Source: Dyadobacter sp. CY312 (lineage in GTDB: Bacteria; Bacteroidota; Bacteroidia; Cytophagales; Spirosomataceae). Taken from it: 64,000 bases of DNA. The notes below the pieces were generated by a model that saw only the letters and a program-made list of their open reading frames with translations, was not told where the DNA came from and ran no database searches. Of this stretch, positions 44,356-53,448 are shown piece by piece. Location: NCBI RefSeq assembly GCF_021390535.1, contig NZ_JAJUXG010000015.1, positions 1-64,000 of the forward strand. The letters are read 5' to 3'. Positions within the stretch are counted from its first letter, which is position 1. Each line of letters opens with the position of its first letter. The translations under genes were made by a program, and so were the position numbers.

Positions 44356-45441
44356 TTAAATTCCTATTAACCGCCAAACACCTGAAATAAAGAATAAGAC
44401 CAATCCAACAGGTGTAAGCACTTTCCAACCCAGATACATGAGCTGATCTACACGCAGGCGCGGGAATGTCCATCGTACCCACATTTGTACGATTACGCCT
44501 GCTAGTGCTTTCCCAAACAGCCAAAAGGCACCGGATATATATCCAAGCCAGGTTCCGGGTTCTCCGCTTGTCCAGTCGGCCAGTCTCAGAGGCCCGATAT
44601 TAGGGAACGGGGTATTCCAGCTACCCAGGAAAAGAATGGCTCCCAGTAACGAAACCAGTAACATCATCCCATATTCGGAAAGCATGAAAAGCGCCCAGCG
44701 CATGCCGGAATATTCCGTATGAAAGCCTGCAACAAGCTCAGACTCTCCTTCCGGCAAATCGAATGGAGCACGGTTACACTCTGCAAGGGAGGCGATAAAA
44801 AATACAATATAAGCCAGTAACAAAAATGGATTTCTGATAACATTCCAGGTTAAGAAACCACCTACCGAAGTAACATCCACGCCCAATCTCTTCAATCCAA
44901 AAAGATAGACCGGATCCGCACTGTAAATCCCCTGCTGAAAGCTAATCACCTGCAAATCCAATGTTTGCGAGAGCATAACGACACACAGAATTGAAAGTCC
45001 CAGTGGCACTTCATACGAAACGATCTGAGCCACAGCACGCATGGCTCCGTATAAAGCAAATTTGTTATTAGAGCCCCAACCGGCCATTAACAACCCAATT
45101 ACGTCCACCGAAATGATTGTCATCAGGAAGAAAACACCAACTGCTGCCCCTGAACCACTCAAACCAGGAGCAAGAGGAACTACAGCAAAACCTGCAAATA
45201 CCGAAACGAAGATAACGACAGGTGCAATGAGAAAGAGCCTTCGGTCAACCGCCTTAGGAACGATGTCTTCCTTTTGTAAAAGTTTGAGCAAATCTGCAAA
45301 TAATTGAAGCAAACCCCATTTACCCACTTCCATAGGTCCCAGACGATCCTGTATGAAGGCTGAAACTTTACGCTCCAGATATACACCAACTACTACAAAG
45401 CCAGGAACTGCAAGAAGAAAAATAAGAAGTGTTACAGGCAT
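44356..45441 (-). CDS. nuoH: NADH-quinone oxidoreductase subunit H
   Basis: A 361-residue membrane subunit of complex I with about eight helices. Typical motifs are YLERKVSAFIQDRLGPMEVGKWGLLQLFADLLKLLQKE near the N-terminus, and AECNRAPFDLPEGESELVAGFHTEYSGMRWALFMLSEYG in the middle, which form the quinone-chamber region. The protein looks intact. No other nuo gene is found within the window on either side, so it is separated from the rest of complex I. It has its own -7 element upstream. Confidence 0.95.
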   Translation of the reverse strand: MPVTLLIFLLAVPGFVVVGVYLERKVSAFIQDRLGPMEVGKWGLLQLFADLLKLLQKEDIVPKAVDRRLFLIAPVVIFVSVFAGFAVVPLAPGLSGSGAAVGVFFLMTIISVDVIGLLMAGWGSNNKFALYGAMRAVAQIVSYEVPLGLSILCVVMLSQTLDLQVISFQQGIYSADPVYLFGLKRLGVDVTSVGGFLTWNVIRNPFLLLAYIVFFIASLAECNRAPFDLPEGESELVAGFHTEYSGMRWALFMLSEYGMMLLVSLLGAILFLGSWNTPFPNIGPLRLADWTSGEPGTWLGYISGAFWLFGKALAGVIVQMWVRWTFPRLRVDQLMYLGWKVLTPVGLVLFFISGVWRLIGI

Positions 45442-45535
45442 TGCAGATTAAAATGGGTGATTTTAGAATCAGACGGAATTGATTAATCGGGTAAACCGGG
45501 CTTTATATAAAGTACCCTGACAGTAAAATTAAGCA

Positions 45536-45543
45536 CAAAAGTA
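45536..45543 (-). promoter_or_regulatory. Bacteroidota -7 element for nuoH
   Basis: TACTTTTG on the minus strand matches TAnnTTTG, 94 bases upstream of the nuoH start and just after the gldB stop. No -33 TTG at normal spacing is seen. Confidence 0.4.
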
Positions 45544-45552
45544 ATTAAATAC

Positions 45553-46563
45553 CTACTCGTCTTCGTCCTTTTGTCCTTTATATCCCGATTCCTGCAAGAT
45601 CTGCCCAGAATTGCCATTTTTCATTAAATCCTGAAGAGTAATTTTTGGATTTTCTTCCATATATCTGCTCACAATTCGCCATCCCAACCATTTGGCAATG
45701 CCACCTGGCACTTTGTTTCCAATCTCTACTGTAAAAGGTCTTTCTCCTATGTACTTTTGCTTTTTCAATTCATTCTTTTCGTATAACAATTTATTTGTGA
45801 TGAAGAATGACCATAGATCCAGCTGACTGTTATACGTCCGAATGAGGTTATCCTCCGAATAACCTAAAATAAGGCTATCAGGTGTGTCTGGCATCACCTG
45901 CTTCACAAATTCGTACCCTTTCCCGTATCCTATCATATCAGAAAGCAATGTTGCATCAGCAGCGTCGAGGTAATTATATTTGTTAGACAAAAAGAATACA
46001 ATGGAAGGCACAATGTATCCCTTCTCATATTTCCTTAACTGATAGTCGTAGACGTTGGGACGGTACAGCGACTTTGGTCCTCCAAAAAAATCGAGGCCGA
46101 TAATCACTAGTGAGTCGGACACATAAAGATCACTTCCTGTAAATCCAGAAACCATAAATTGGATTTTCGGAGCTTTAAAATCAGGATAGTAGACCTTGAT
46201 TCTTTTGAACGCTTCTTTCAGAGGGTTAATGATATTGCTATTCCTGTCTCCGATAATCGTATCTATCTGAGCCCTGAATTCCTGAAAACCTGGATTTTGG
46301 GACATATTATAGAGTTGAGCCGGCAACTGCGTTGTGTCTGTTTGTGAATCAGTAAAATACAACGACTTGAGGTAGGAATGTTTATTCAAAAAATTTTGTA
46401 CATCTTGAACAGATTTACTTTTGAAAAGCTCCTGATCCAGGTTTTCAACCGCTATATCCATTTGAACCGATGAGGTATCCACAACCTCCCGGTTATCGGT
46501 TTTACAGGAAATTACAAAAGTTATTAATGAACTAAACAAAGCCAGATTACGGAAGAAGGTCAT
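45553..46563 (-). CDS. gldB: Gliding motility lipoprotein GldB
   Basis: A 336-residue lipoprotein (FVISC near residue 20). The sequence fits GldB: LDQELF near the start, DFFGG and YVPSIVFFLSNKY-like segments in the middle, DMIGYGKGYEFVKQVMPDTPDSLILGYSE, and GGIAKWLGWRIVSRYMEENP near the end. GldB is needed for gliding in Flavobacterium and is kept in many non-gliding Bacteroidota; its molecular role is unclear. Its ATG is 18 bases from the start of the divergent YeeZ-like gene. Confidence 0.9.
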   Translation of the reverse strand: MTFFRNLALFSSLITFVISCKTDNREVVDTSSVQMDIAVENLDQELFKSKSVQDVQNFLNKHSYLKSLYFTDSQTDTTQLPAQLYNMSQNPGFQEFRAQIDTIIGDRNSNIINPLKEAFKRIKVYYPDFKAPKIQFMVSGFTGSDLYVSDSLVIIGLDFFGGPKSLYRPNVYDYQLRKYEKGYIVPSIVFFLSNKYNYLDAADATLLSDMIGYGKGYEFVKQVMPDTPDSLILGYSEDNLIRTYNSQLDLWSFFITNKLLYEKNELKKQKYIGERPFTVEIGNKVPGGIAKWLGWRIVSRYMEENPKITLQDLMKNGNSGQILQESGYKGQKDEDE

Positions 46564-46581
46564 TCGGTGCTACTTATCAAA

Positions 46582-47454
46582 ATGATGAACAAAAACTCAA
46601 AAATAGAAAAAAAAAGAATAAGCATCCTGGGTTGCGGATGGCTCGGATTTCCCTTAGCTAAACGCTTGCTGCAACATGATATTACATCAACAGTAAAAGG
46701 AAGCACTACTTCAGAAGGCAAAGTCGCAATACTCAACAGTGTTGGTATTGAAGGTTTTCTATTCGATTTAAACCCCCACTTCTCAGCCGAAAATGAAACT
46801 ATAAGTAAGTTTTTTGATGCTGATTCCTTAATTATATCTCTGCCACCCAGATTAAGTAAAAGCGAGCCCGGCCATTACAGACAACAGATAGAATACGTTG
46901 TTGATAAAATAAAATCTTCACCAGTTAAAGAAATTATCCTTCTGAGCTCTACGGGTATATATCCTGATCTTAACAAAACTGTGACTGAAAAGGATGTGAA
47001 GCTACCTGCGGAATCTGCTTCACCAGAAATGGTTGAAGTCGAAAACCTGCTAATTTCCTTACGTCCGGATCGTGTAGTTTCAGTACTTCGCCTGGCAGGG
47101 CTGATCGGTAACGACCGCATTCCCGGAAAATATGTGAAAGGGAAAAAAGATATGAATACGGGTTCAATTCCGGTGAATTACATTCATCCTGACGATGCTG
47201 TTGGCATAATTACGACGATGCTTACAGAGGGAGTACACAATGAAACTTTTAACGTTGTTGCCCCGCTTCACCCTATCCGAAAGGAAATATATGATAGCAC
47301 CTGTGCGCAGTTCGGATGGGAAGCCCCAACATATTTGGAGCCGGAAATTCCCGAGGATTTTAAAATAATTTCCGGAGAAAAACTGTCAGAATACTACAAG
47401 TACCATTTCAAATTCCCTGATCCACTGCATTTCTATTACGAATTGATTTCATAA
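46582..47454 (+). CDS. YeeZ-like NAD(P)-binding epimerase/dehydrogenase
   Basis: A 290-residue Rossmann-fold protein of the extended SDR type (start MMNKNSKIEKKR at 46582, preferred over a GTG upstream). The dinucleotide motif is ISILGCGWLGFPLA. STGIYPD replaces the usual YxxxK region, as in YeeZ-type proteins that lack the standard catalytic Tyr. The function of this family is not settled. It is divergent from gldB with 18 bases between the start codons, and ends at a strong hairpin. Confidence 0.8.
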   Translation: MMNKNSKIEKKRISILGCGWLGFPLAKRLLQHDITSTVKGSTTSEGKVAILNSVGIEGFLFDLNPHFSAENETISKFFDADSLIISLPPRLSKSEPGHYRQQIEYVVDKIKSSPVKEIILLSSTGIYPDLNKTVTEKDVKLPAESASPEMVEVENLLISLRPDRVVSVLRLAGLIGNDRIPGKYVKGKKDMNTGSIPVNYIHPDDAVGIITTMLTEGVHNETFNVVAPLHPIRKEIYDSTCAQFGWEAPTYLEPEIPEDFKIISGEKLSEYYKYHFKFPDPLHFYYELIS

Positions 47455-47460
47455 GTCATC

Positions 47461-47496
47461 AAAAAGGTCCATCAAATCGCTTTGACGGACCTTTTT
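47461..47496 (+). terminator. Terminator between convergent genes
   Basis: AAAAAGGTCC (47461-47470) pairs with GGACCTTTTT (47487-47496); after one mismatch TCAAA pairs with TTTGA. It can act in both directions. Confidence 0.88.
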
Positions 47497-47519
47497 ACAT
47501 ATTTTTAGCAATGGCTGAA

Positions 47520-48641
47520 TTACTGTAACAGCTCAGTCAATTTTGCTTCCAGAGCCGCTCCGCGCAGGTTCTTGGCAACAACCTTCCCTTCTCTGTCCAA
47601 CAGATAGGTTGCAGGAATACCAGTCACACCATACGTTTGAGCAACAGCAGAATTCCAGTGTTTTAGTTCGGAGCCGTGGAGCCAGGTGAGGTTATCCTTT
47701 TTGATGGCAGCTTTCCATGCGTTTGCTTCCTTATCCAATGAAACTCCATAAATAGAAAAGCCCTTATCTTTAAACTTTCCATACATTCTTACCACATTGG
47801 GATTTTCCTGCCTGCAAGGTCCACACCATGACGCCCAAAAATCTATCAGTACATATTTACCACGAAGTGAAGAAAGCTGAACAGGTTTTCCCTCCGGATC
47901 ATTTAGAGTAAAATCAGGCGCAACGTCTCCTATTGCCACCCCTGCCATTCTCTTCACCTGTCCGATAAATCCTTGTGCCAGCGTTGGAACCGGACTCACT
48001 TTTTCGAAATCAGCAGCAAGCTGTTTCAATAAAGGTAAATCGCTATCAGGATTCAAAAAATTATTGGCCGTGAACAATGCAATAAGCGAAGTTCCCATTT
48101 CAGGGAACAGCCTCTTGATTTCGTCCATGCGAATTTTATCCGCAGCAGCATAGGCTGACTGTATTTCCTGGATCTTCTTAGTATCTTTCTTTTCCTCAGC
48201 CTTGGCAAATTCTTCATTCCATATGGTCACTTTTGCCGCAAAAGCTTGCATCCGCTGGTCTATTTTGGCATAATAATCCATGTTTTTGGAACCAGTAACC
48301 TGCACCTTACCCTGGCTATTGGCATTTACACTAAATACCTCACCGCCTTCTACCAAAAGCACGGCTTTCTGGCGATCAGCAATATTCAACGTAAAAAAGC
48401 TTCCGCCGTCCTTTTCCGTTGCTTTCATTGAAAAACTGCCATCTGCTGAAAGCTGTGTAGAATCCACTTTCATCGCAGATCCATTTGCCATAGATTGTAG
48501 CAAGACAACTTTTTCACCTTTGGCACCGCCTTTAACATTCCCTGCTACCGTAAAACTTTTTGGTGAGATCTGAGCGAATCCTGCAAAACAGCTCACCAGC
48601 AGAATCAATGTCAAAAAGTACTTTGTATTAGACAGCTTCAT
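47520..48641 (-). CDS. TlpA family thiol-disulfide protein with DUF4369 domain
   Basis: A 373-residue exported protein (signal peptide 1 to about 24, CFAGFAQ). The N-terminal domain (about 28-125) is DUF4369-like (FTVAGNVKGGAKGEKVVLLQ). A helical linker follows, then a thioredoxin domain from about 235 with FWASWCGPCRQEN (Cys273 and Cys276) and the cis-Pro loop YGVTGIPATYLL. It should act in periplasmic thiol exchange. It follows gatB by 27 bases and is probably co-transcribed. Confidence 0.9.
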   Translation of the reverse strand: MKLSNTKYFLTLILLVSCFAGFAQISPKSFTVAGNVKGGAKGEKVVLLQSMANGSAMKVDSTQLSADGSFSMKATEKDGGSFFTLNIADRQKAVLLVEGGEVFSVNANSQGKVQVTGSKNMDYYAKIDQRMQAFAAKVTIWNEEFAKAEEKKDTKKIQEIQSAYAAADKIRMDEIKRLFPEMGTSLIALFTANNFLNPDSDLPLLKQLAADFEKVSPVPTLAQGFIGQVKRMAGVAIGDVAPDFTLNDPEGKPVQLSSLRGKYVLIDFWASWCGPCRQENPNVVRMYGKFKDKGFSIYGVSLDKEANAWKAAIKKDNLTWLHGSELKHWNSAVAQTYGVTGIPATYLLDREGKVVAKNLRGAALEAKLTELLQ

Positions 48642-48668
48642 CTTTTATTCTATTAATGTGTATAACCG

Positions 48669-50165
48669 TTATTGAAGTTTCTTTGCCAAAAGCTGGTTAA
48701 CAAGCTTAGGATCAGCCGTACCGTTTGATTTTTTCATAATCTCACCAACGAACAATCCTAGTAACCCTTTCTTTCCCTTTCGGTAGGCGTCAACTTTGTC
48801 GGGCATCGATTCAAGTACCTCATTTACCAACGTTTCCAGCTCGTTCGTATTGCTATTTTGCAACCAGTTATTTGTCTCAGCAATCTCCACAGGCGATCTG
48901 TCTGGCTCTGCGAGCATTACCGGTAATATTTTTTGCGATGCTACCGAATTGCTCACCACTCCTGATTCACTTAATTCGATAAGCGCGGCAAGGCTTTCAG
49001 GTTTGACCGGAAACAGGCTAATATCTCCTTCATTTTCGTTCAGATAAGATTTAACAGGGCCCATAAGCCAGTTGGATGCCTGCTTATACAAATTGGTCTT
49101 AGAACAAACCGCTTCAAAATAATCGGCTATTTCCTTGGTATCAGTCAATACCAATGCGTCGTATGCCGGAATCCCATAAACTGTTGTAAACTTTTCCCGC
49201 AGTTCTTTTGGTAACGATGGCATTGTGGCACGAATGCTTTCAAGCCATTCTTCCGAAATAACTACTGGACTCAGATCGGGATCCGGGAAATAGCGATAAT
49301 CGTTCATCGTTTCTTTCATCCGCATCCCGTAAGTATTACCAGATTCAACATCAAACATTCTCGTTTCCTGATGTATCTCACCTCCGCTTTCTAAAAGACC
49401 GATCTGTCTTGAAGTTTCAAATGTGATAGCCCGCATCATGTTTCTGATGGAGTTCATATTTTTCACTTCAACTTTTACGCCCAGCTTGTTATCACCTTTT
49501 TTTCTAACAGAGACGTTCACATCGCATCGAAGTGACCCTTCTTCCATGTTTCCGTCACTGATCCCCAGATACCTTACCAGGCGACGCACTTCTGTAACAA
49601 AAGCACCGGTTTCTTCCGCAGAACGAAGATCCGGCTCCGACACCATCTCAACCAGAGGCGTTCCTGCACGGTTATAATCCAGCAGAGTATTCGATTCACT
49701 TCCATCGTGCACCGACTTTCCGGCATCTTCTTCCAGGTGAATATGATGAAAACGGATTCGTTTTTCGATCATTTTACCATCAGCACCCTTGATCGCAATA
49801 GTTACACCGCCATTTTCGCAAATCGGCTTTTTATCCTGTGATATCTGATAGCCTTTTGGCAGATCAGGATAAAAGTAGTTTTTACGGTCAAAAATGGTTC
49901 TGCTGCTAATGGAACAATCGCAGGCGAGGCCCATCCGGATTGCATATTCCACCGCTTTTTTATTGACTTTAGGCAAAGTCCCAGGCAAAGCCAGCGTGAT
50001 AGGGCCGATATTTGTATTAGGTTCCGTACCAAATAAGTTTCGGTCAGAAGCAAATAATTTAGATTCCGTTAAGAGTTGACAATGCACTTCAAGACCTATT
50101 ACACTTTCATAGGTGGCAAGAAGTTCTTCGCTTATTAGTGAGGGAGAAATTTCAGATTGAGTCAT
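48669..50165 (-). CDS. gatB: Asp/Glu-tRNA amidotransferase subunit B
   Basis: A 498-residue GatB, which amidates Glu-tRNA(Gln) and Asp-tRNA(Asn) with GatA and GatC. Clear motifs are YESVIGLEVHCQLLTESKLF, the CDCSISSRTIFDRKNYFYPDLPKGYQISQ stretch, EEDAGKS (as LEEDAGKSVH), DYNRAGTPLVEMVSEPD, GNMEEGSLRCDVNVSVR and YRYFPDPDL, and a C-terminal GatB/YqeY domain ending in LLAKKLQ. The start at 50165 (MTQSEISPSL) is taken over a start eight codons upstream that would overlap the -7 element. Confidence 0.97.
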   Translation of the reverse strand: MTQSEISPSLISEELLATYESVIGLEVHCQLLTESKLFASDRNLFGTEPNTNIGPITLALPGTLPKVNKKAVEYAIRMGLACDCSISSRTIFDRKNYFYPDLPKGYQISQDKKPICENGGVTIAIKGADGKMIEKRIRFHHIHLEEDAGKSVHDGSESNTLLDYNRAGTPLVEMVSEPDLRSAEETGAFVTEVRRLVRYLGISDGNMEEGSLRCDVNVSVRKKGDNKLGVKVEVKNMNSIRNMMRAITFETSRQIGLLESGGEIHQETRMFDVESGNTYGMRMKETMNDYRYFPDPDLSPVVISEEWLESIRATMPSLPKELREKFTTVYGIPAYDALVLTDTKEIADYFEAVCSKTNLYKQASNWLMGPVKSYLNENEGDISLFPVKPESLAALIELSESGVVSNSVASQKILPVMLAEPDRSPVEIAETNNWLQNSNTNELETLVNEVLESMPDKVDAYRKGKKGLLGLFVGEIMKKSNGTADPKLVNQLLAKKLQ

Positions 50166-50186
50166 ATAATAATGCAAATGCTTTCG

Positions 50187-50194
50187 CAAAGATA
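50187..50194 (-). promoter_or_regulatory. Bacteroidota -7 element for gatB
   Basis: TATCTTTG on the minus strand, followed by CG, matches TAnnTTTG and lies 21 bases before the gatB ATG. No matching -33 TTG is seen; that position falls in a hairpin loop. Confidence 0.5.
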
Positions 50195-50196
50195 CA

Positions 50197-50232
50197 AATA
50201 CGGGTCGTCCATAGATATGAACGACCCGTATT
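50197..50232 (-). terminator. Terminator after the cytochrome c gene
   Basis: AATACGGGTCGT (50197-50208) pairs with ACGACCCGTATT (50221-50232), 12 bp perfect. On the minus strand TTTGTATCTTTG follows, which also contains the gatB -7 element. Confidence 0.7.
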
Positions 50233-50303
50233 TTCTGTATATCCTGATACTTTTATAACAGGCCTTAATAATTCGATGCTGCCTTCCGACACATCGAAAC
50301 AAA

Positions 50304-50840
50304 TTACAACGAATTGATCCAGCCTGCAATTACCGCAATATCCGCTTTCGGTACGTGCGTCATTGGCGCCATTGGAGGGTAGCCCGGCCAATGTTCAGGT
50401 TTTGGGCTATGTACTAATTCTACAATCTGGTCAGTAGAATATTTTTTCTTCGCAACTTCCGAATATGCTGGTCCAATAACTTTGTCATATGCCTGGTGGC
50501 AAGCAAAACAAGCATGTTTGTTCAACAGTGCTGAAACTTCAGCAGGTACAGGTTTGCGTTTAGGTTTCGCGTCAGCAGCAGGAGTTTCGGTCGCAGGAGC
50601 GTCTCCCGTTTTAACAGAATCCGCTAACGGAGTAGCACCAGGCTGTGCAGATACGGTTTCGGTTGGCTTTGGTGTTTTTTTGTCATTCTGAATAGCTATA
50701 AGTGATGCTTCTTCACGCGCTTTGCTACCTGATCCGTAATAATGATCATACTTTTCTTTGTCTTCCTGAGAGGAACAGCCAATCCATACCGAAGCCGCTA
50801 GAGCAATAATTGCCAGCGAAGTACTTTTTTTAAGAGTCAT
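50304..50840 (-). CDS. Lipid-anchored class I cytochrome c
   Basis: A 178-residue lipoprotein (WIGCSS, Cys22). A Thr/Pro/Ala-rich flexible linker runs from about 52 to 98. The C-terminal domain is a small cytochrome c with Cys111-x-x-Cys114-His115 (CFACH) and a Met axial ligand in PPMAPM (Met157 or Met160). It would carry electrons in the periplasm near the membrane, as do similar cytochromes in respiratory chains. It is monocistronic, with a hairpin before gatB. Confidence 0.9.
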   Translation of the reverse strand: MTLKKSTSLAIIALAASVWIGCSSQEDKEKYDHYYGSGSKAREEASLIAIQNDKKTPKPTETVSAQPGATPLADSVKTGDAPATETPAADAKPKRKPVPAEVSALLNKHACFACHQAYDKVIGPAYSEVAKKKYSTDQIVELVHSPKPEHWPGYPPMAPMTHVPKADIAVIAGWINSL

Positions 50841-51057
50841 TGTTTTAATTATTTAAAGAATTTCCGCCATGTTATCGCTATTACCGATAATTTATTACAC
50901 GAAGAAAGTAAGTTTGTATTAGATTTCCCTCAAAAATTTTACAAATCATCCAATAGCGATATTCTAAAAATCTACTCAAATACCTAACAAACAGCTAGTT
51001 AAAACAAGATAGGCGAATTTTCTTCATGAAATTTTATTTATTATTTAAAATAATTTA

Positions 51058-51088
51058 TTGTGAATAATATGAAATATCATTACTTTTG
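51058..51088 (+). promoter_or_regulatory. Strong Bacteroidota promoter for rpmG
   Basis: TTG at 51058-51060, 20 bases, then TACTTTTG at 51081-51088: both elements and spacing fit the Bacteroidota housekeeping consensus. The ATG is 30 bases downstream. Confidence 0.75.
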
Positions 51089-51117
51089 CAGTCCTATTTG
51101 TAAAACGATGTAAAGTA

Positions 51118-51300
51118 ATGGCTAAGAAAGGTAATAGAGTACAGGTTATATTAGAGTGCACTGAACAAAAAGAAAGCGGTGTACCAGGTATGTCACGTTA
51201 TGTGACTACAAAGAATCGTAAAAATACGCCTAGCCGTATGGAATTGAAAAAATTCAATTCTTTCCTGAGACGTTATACTCTGCATAAAGAGATTAAATAA
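51118..51300 (+). CDS. rpmG: 50S ribosomal protein L33
   Basis: A 60-residue L33 ([17 protein letters not shown]). It has one Cys only, so it is the zinc-free (C-minus) form. [29 protein letters not shown] is typical. In many Bacteroidota the order is rpmB-rpmG-DUF4295-ftsY; here rpmG comes first and no rpmB lies in the 277 bases upstream. A strong promoter precedes it. Confidence 0.97.
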   Translation: MAKKGNRVQVILECTEQKESGVPGMSRYVTTKNRKNTPSRMELKKFNSFLRRYTLHKEIK

Positions 51301-51406
51301 GACTTCCTTATTAAGTAAAAGGTCTATCTGGTTAATCACAATTGATCAGAGTTCGTCTTGAATAGCATATTGTTGATAACTGATAACATTTTAAATATAT
51401 ACAGAC

Positions 51407-51559
51407 ATGGCAAAGAAAGTAGTTGCTACCCTGAAAAAAGAAGGCGGTAAAGCTTTTGCTAAAGTTATTAAAGCCGTAAAATCTCCTAAAACAGGAGCAT
51501 ATACCTTCAAAGAAGAGATTGTACCTCTTGATGGTGTACAAAGCGCATTGAAAAACTGA
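51407..51559 (+). CDS. DUF4295 family small basic protein
   Basis: A 50-residue basic protein (MAKKVVATLKKEGGKAFAKV, ending QSALKN). It lies between rpmG and ftsY, the conserved position of DUF4295 in Bacteroidota. Its size, charge and position suggest a lineage-specific ribosomal protein, which is an inference. It is followed by a good terminator. Confidence 0.93.
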   Translation: MAKKVVATLKKEGGKAFAKVIKAVKSPKTGAYTFKEEIVPLDGVQSALKN

Positions 51560-51599
51560 AATTGATTGCATTTCAATTGGTCGCAAAATATTGCATTTT

Positions 51600-51626
51600 A
51601 AAAAGTCCCTTTCGGGACTTTTTTTG
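51600..51626 (+). terminator. Terminator after rpmG-DUF4295
   Basis: AAAAAGTCCC (51600-51609), loop TTTC, GGGACTTTTT (51614-51623), then more T. Confidence 0.9.
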
Positions 51627-51711
51627 TTTTAATTTTGGCTTGTAATAAATTACAGTCCTCTAAGGACTAACACGGGCACACTTATACTTTACCGATTTTC
51701 ACCACGCCGAT

Positions 51712-52674
51712 ATGAGCTTATTTGGTTTTTTTTCAAAAGAGAAAAAAGAAACGTTAGATAAAGGTCTTGAAAAGACAAAAGACAGCTTCTTTGGAAAGCT
51801 TTCCCGCGCCATTGTTGGGAAAACCACCATTGACGAAGACGTTCTTGACGAGCTGGAAGATATTCTTGTAAGCTCTGATGTTGGCGTAGAGACCACAGTA
51901 AAGGTTATCAAACGTATTGAAGAAAGAGTAGCCCGCGATAAATATGCTACCACAGCTGAGCTGGATGTAATTCTTCGTGAAGAAATTGCGGCCTTGCTTA
52001 CAGAAAATAAGTCGGTTGATTTTACCGACAGCTTTGAAACCGCCCACCTGCCAAAACCATATGTAATTATGGTTGTAGGCGTGAACGGCGTGGGCAAAAC
52101 TACTACCATTGGGAAATTGGCTCATCAGTTTCATTCGCGCGGACACAAGGTTGTACTTGGCGCTGCTGATACATTCCGCGCAGCTGCTGTAGAACAACTG
52201 AAGTTATGGGGAAAAAGAGTGGATGTGCCCGTTATCGATCACGGCATGAACACCGATCCGTCGTCTGTTGCATATGATGCATTGAAAAAAGGCATGGAAA
52301 TTGGTGCCGATGTCATCATCATTGATACCGCAGGAAGGTTGCATACCAAAGTAAACCTGATGAACGAGCTTTCTAAAATCAAACGTGTCATGCAGAAAAT
52401 CATTCCTGATTCTCCACATGAAGTCCTGTTGGTTTTGGATGGCAGTACCGGACAAAATGCCGTCATTCAGGCACGTGAATTTACCAAAGTCACCGAAATT
52501 ACGGCGCTGGCTGTCACCAAACTGGATGGAACTGCCAAAGGAGGCGTTGTGGTAGGCATCTCCGACGAATTCAAAATTCCTGTGAAGTACATTGGAGTAG
52601 GGGAAAAAATGGATGATTTGCAGGTTTTTGACCGGGCTGAGTTTGTGGATTCATTGTTTAAAAAGATTGGGTAG
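51712..52674 (+). CDS. ftsY: Signal recognition particle receptor FtsY
   Basis: A 320-residue SRP receptor GTPase that delivers ribosomes making membrane proteins to the translocon. It has the short N domain followed by the G domain with GVNGVGKTTTIGKLA, DTFRAAAVEQL, DTAGRLHTK and TKLDGTAKGG. It lacks the long acidic A domain of E. coli FtsY, as is usual in this phylum. Confidence 0.97.
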   Translation: MSLFGFFSKEKKETLDKGLEKTKDSFFGKLSRAIVGKTTIDEDVLDELEDILVSSDVGVETTVKVIKRIEERVARDKYATTAELDVILREEIAALLTENKSVDFTDSFETAHLPKPYVIMVVGVNGVGKTTTIGKLAHQFHSRGHKVVLGAADTFRAAAVEQLKLWGKRVDVPVIDHGMNTDPSSVAYDALKKGMEIGADVIIIDTAGRLHTKVNLMNELSKIKRVMQKIIPDSPHEVLLVLDGSTGQNAVIQAREFTKVTEITALAVTKLDGTAKGGVVVGISDEFKIPVKYIGVGEKMDDLQVFDRAEFVDSLFKKIG

Positions 52675-52677
52675 TAA

Positions 52678-53298
52678 TTGACCAACGGAGAAACACTTAT
52701 AGCAGTCCTCCTGATATCAGTCATGATAGTAGGACCATTCGTTGCTATGGTTGTAGCCTTGCTCAGGGACGGTAAAAATGAAAGATCTACTGAGCCTCAA
52801 TTCTTTAAAACTTCATTTGAATCCTACTTCTCCAACCTGGACATTCTCTTTGCTATATACTTAGCAGGAATGTTACTAGCGCTTTTCAAAGTGCTATTTT
52901 TCGGGAAAAATGGAATATTAATTTCCGATTGGACAAGTGGAATAATCATTTTCGGCATAATTCTGTTGTTTGCAGGTTTATCTTTTTACATCCTGTCTCT
53001 GGCTATCAATCATTGGAAATATACAAAAGGCGTTACCATTATTTGGTATCCATTAAATAAGCTGATTTGTATCAATACGCCCCAGAATTCTTATGAATTG
53101 TATGAAGACGATATTGAGCAGGTTACTATCTTCACCAACAACAATTACAAATTACCATTTGATTATTACCGCTTTACAATCAAAGGTAAAGGCGAGCTTC
53201 TGTTAACAAGCAGAACAAAAGGTGTTTCAAAAATATTTCATCATTTTTTGAAAATGCCCACGCAAACCCAGAAACAGCTATTTCCCCTGATCCGTTAA
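52678..53298 (+). CDS. Membrane protein of unknown function
   Basis: A 206-residue protein with three hydrophobic segments (about 8-30, 56-75, 85-112) and a soluble C-terminal part of about 90 residues that is beta-rich (KGVTIIWYPLNKLICIN, ELYEDDIEQVTIFTNN), possibly PH-like. The frame begins with TTG at 52678, three bases after the ftsY stop; an ATG at 52723 would cut the first helix. I do not recognise a family. It lies between ftsY and rimO and may be co-transcribed with ftsY. Confidence 0.65.
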   Translation: MTNGETLIAVLLISVMIVGPFVAMVVALLRDGKNERSTEPQFFKTSFESYFSNLDILFAIYLAGMLLALFKVLFFGKNGILISDWTSGIIIFGIILLFAGLSFYILSLAINHWKYTKGVTIIWYPLNKLICINTPQNSYELYEDDIEQVTIFTNNNYKLPFDYYRFTIKGKGELLLTSRTKGVSKIFHHFLKMPTQTQKQLFPLIR

Positions 53299-53448
53299 TC
53301 TCGCTATTCTGATATTTTTTCACGATCTTTGCAGCCCGTTTTGCTTGCTCAATATCAATTACTTGTAAAAGCCGCAATACGTTAATCCGTTTATTCGAAC
53401 AACATAACTTGCTGCTAGCTCAGCACAGAAAGCTAACAGCTCTCCATA

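Noticed and set aside
53324-53331. Possible -7 element GATCTTTG before rimO
   Set aside because: It has one mismatch to TAnnTTTG, lies over 110 bases from the start and has no -33 partner.
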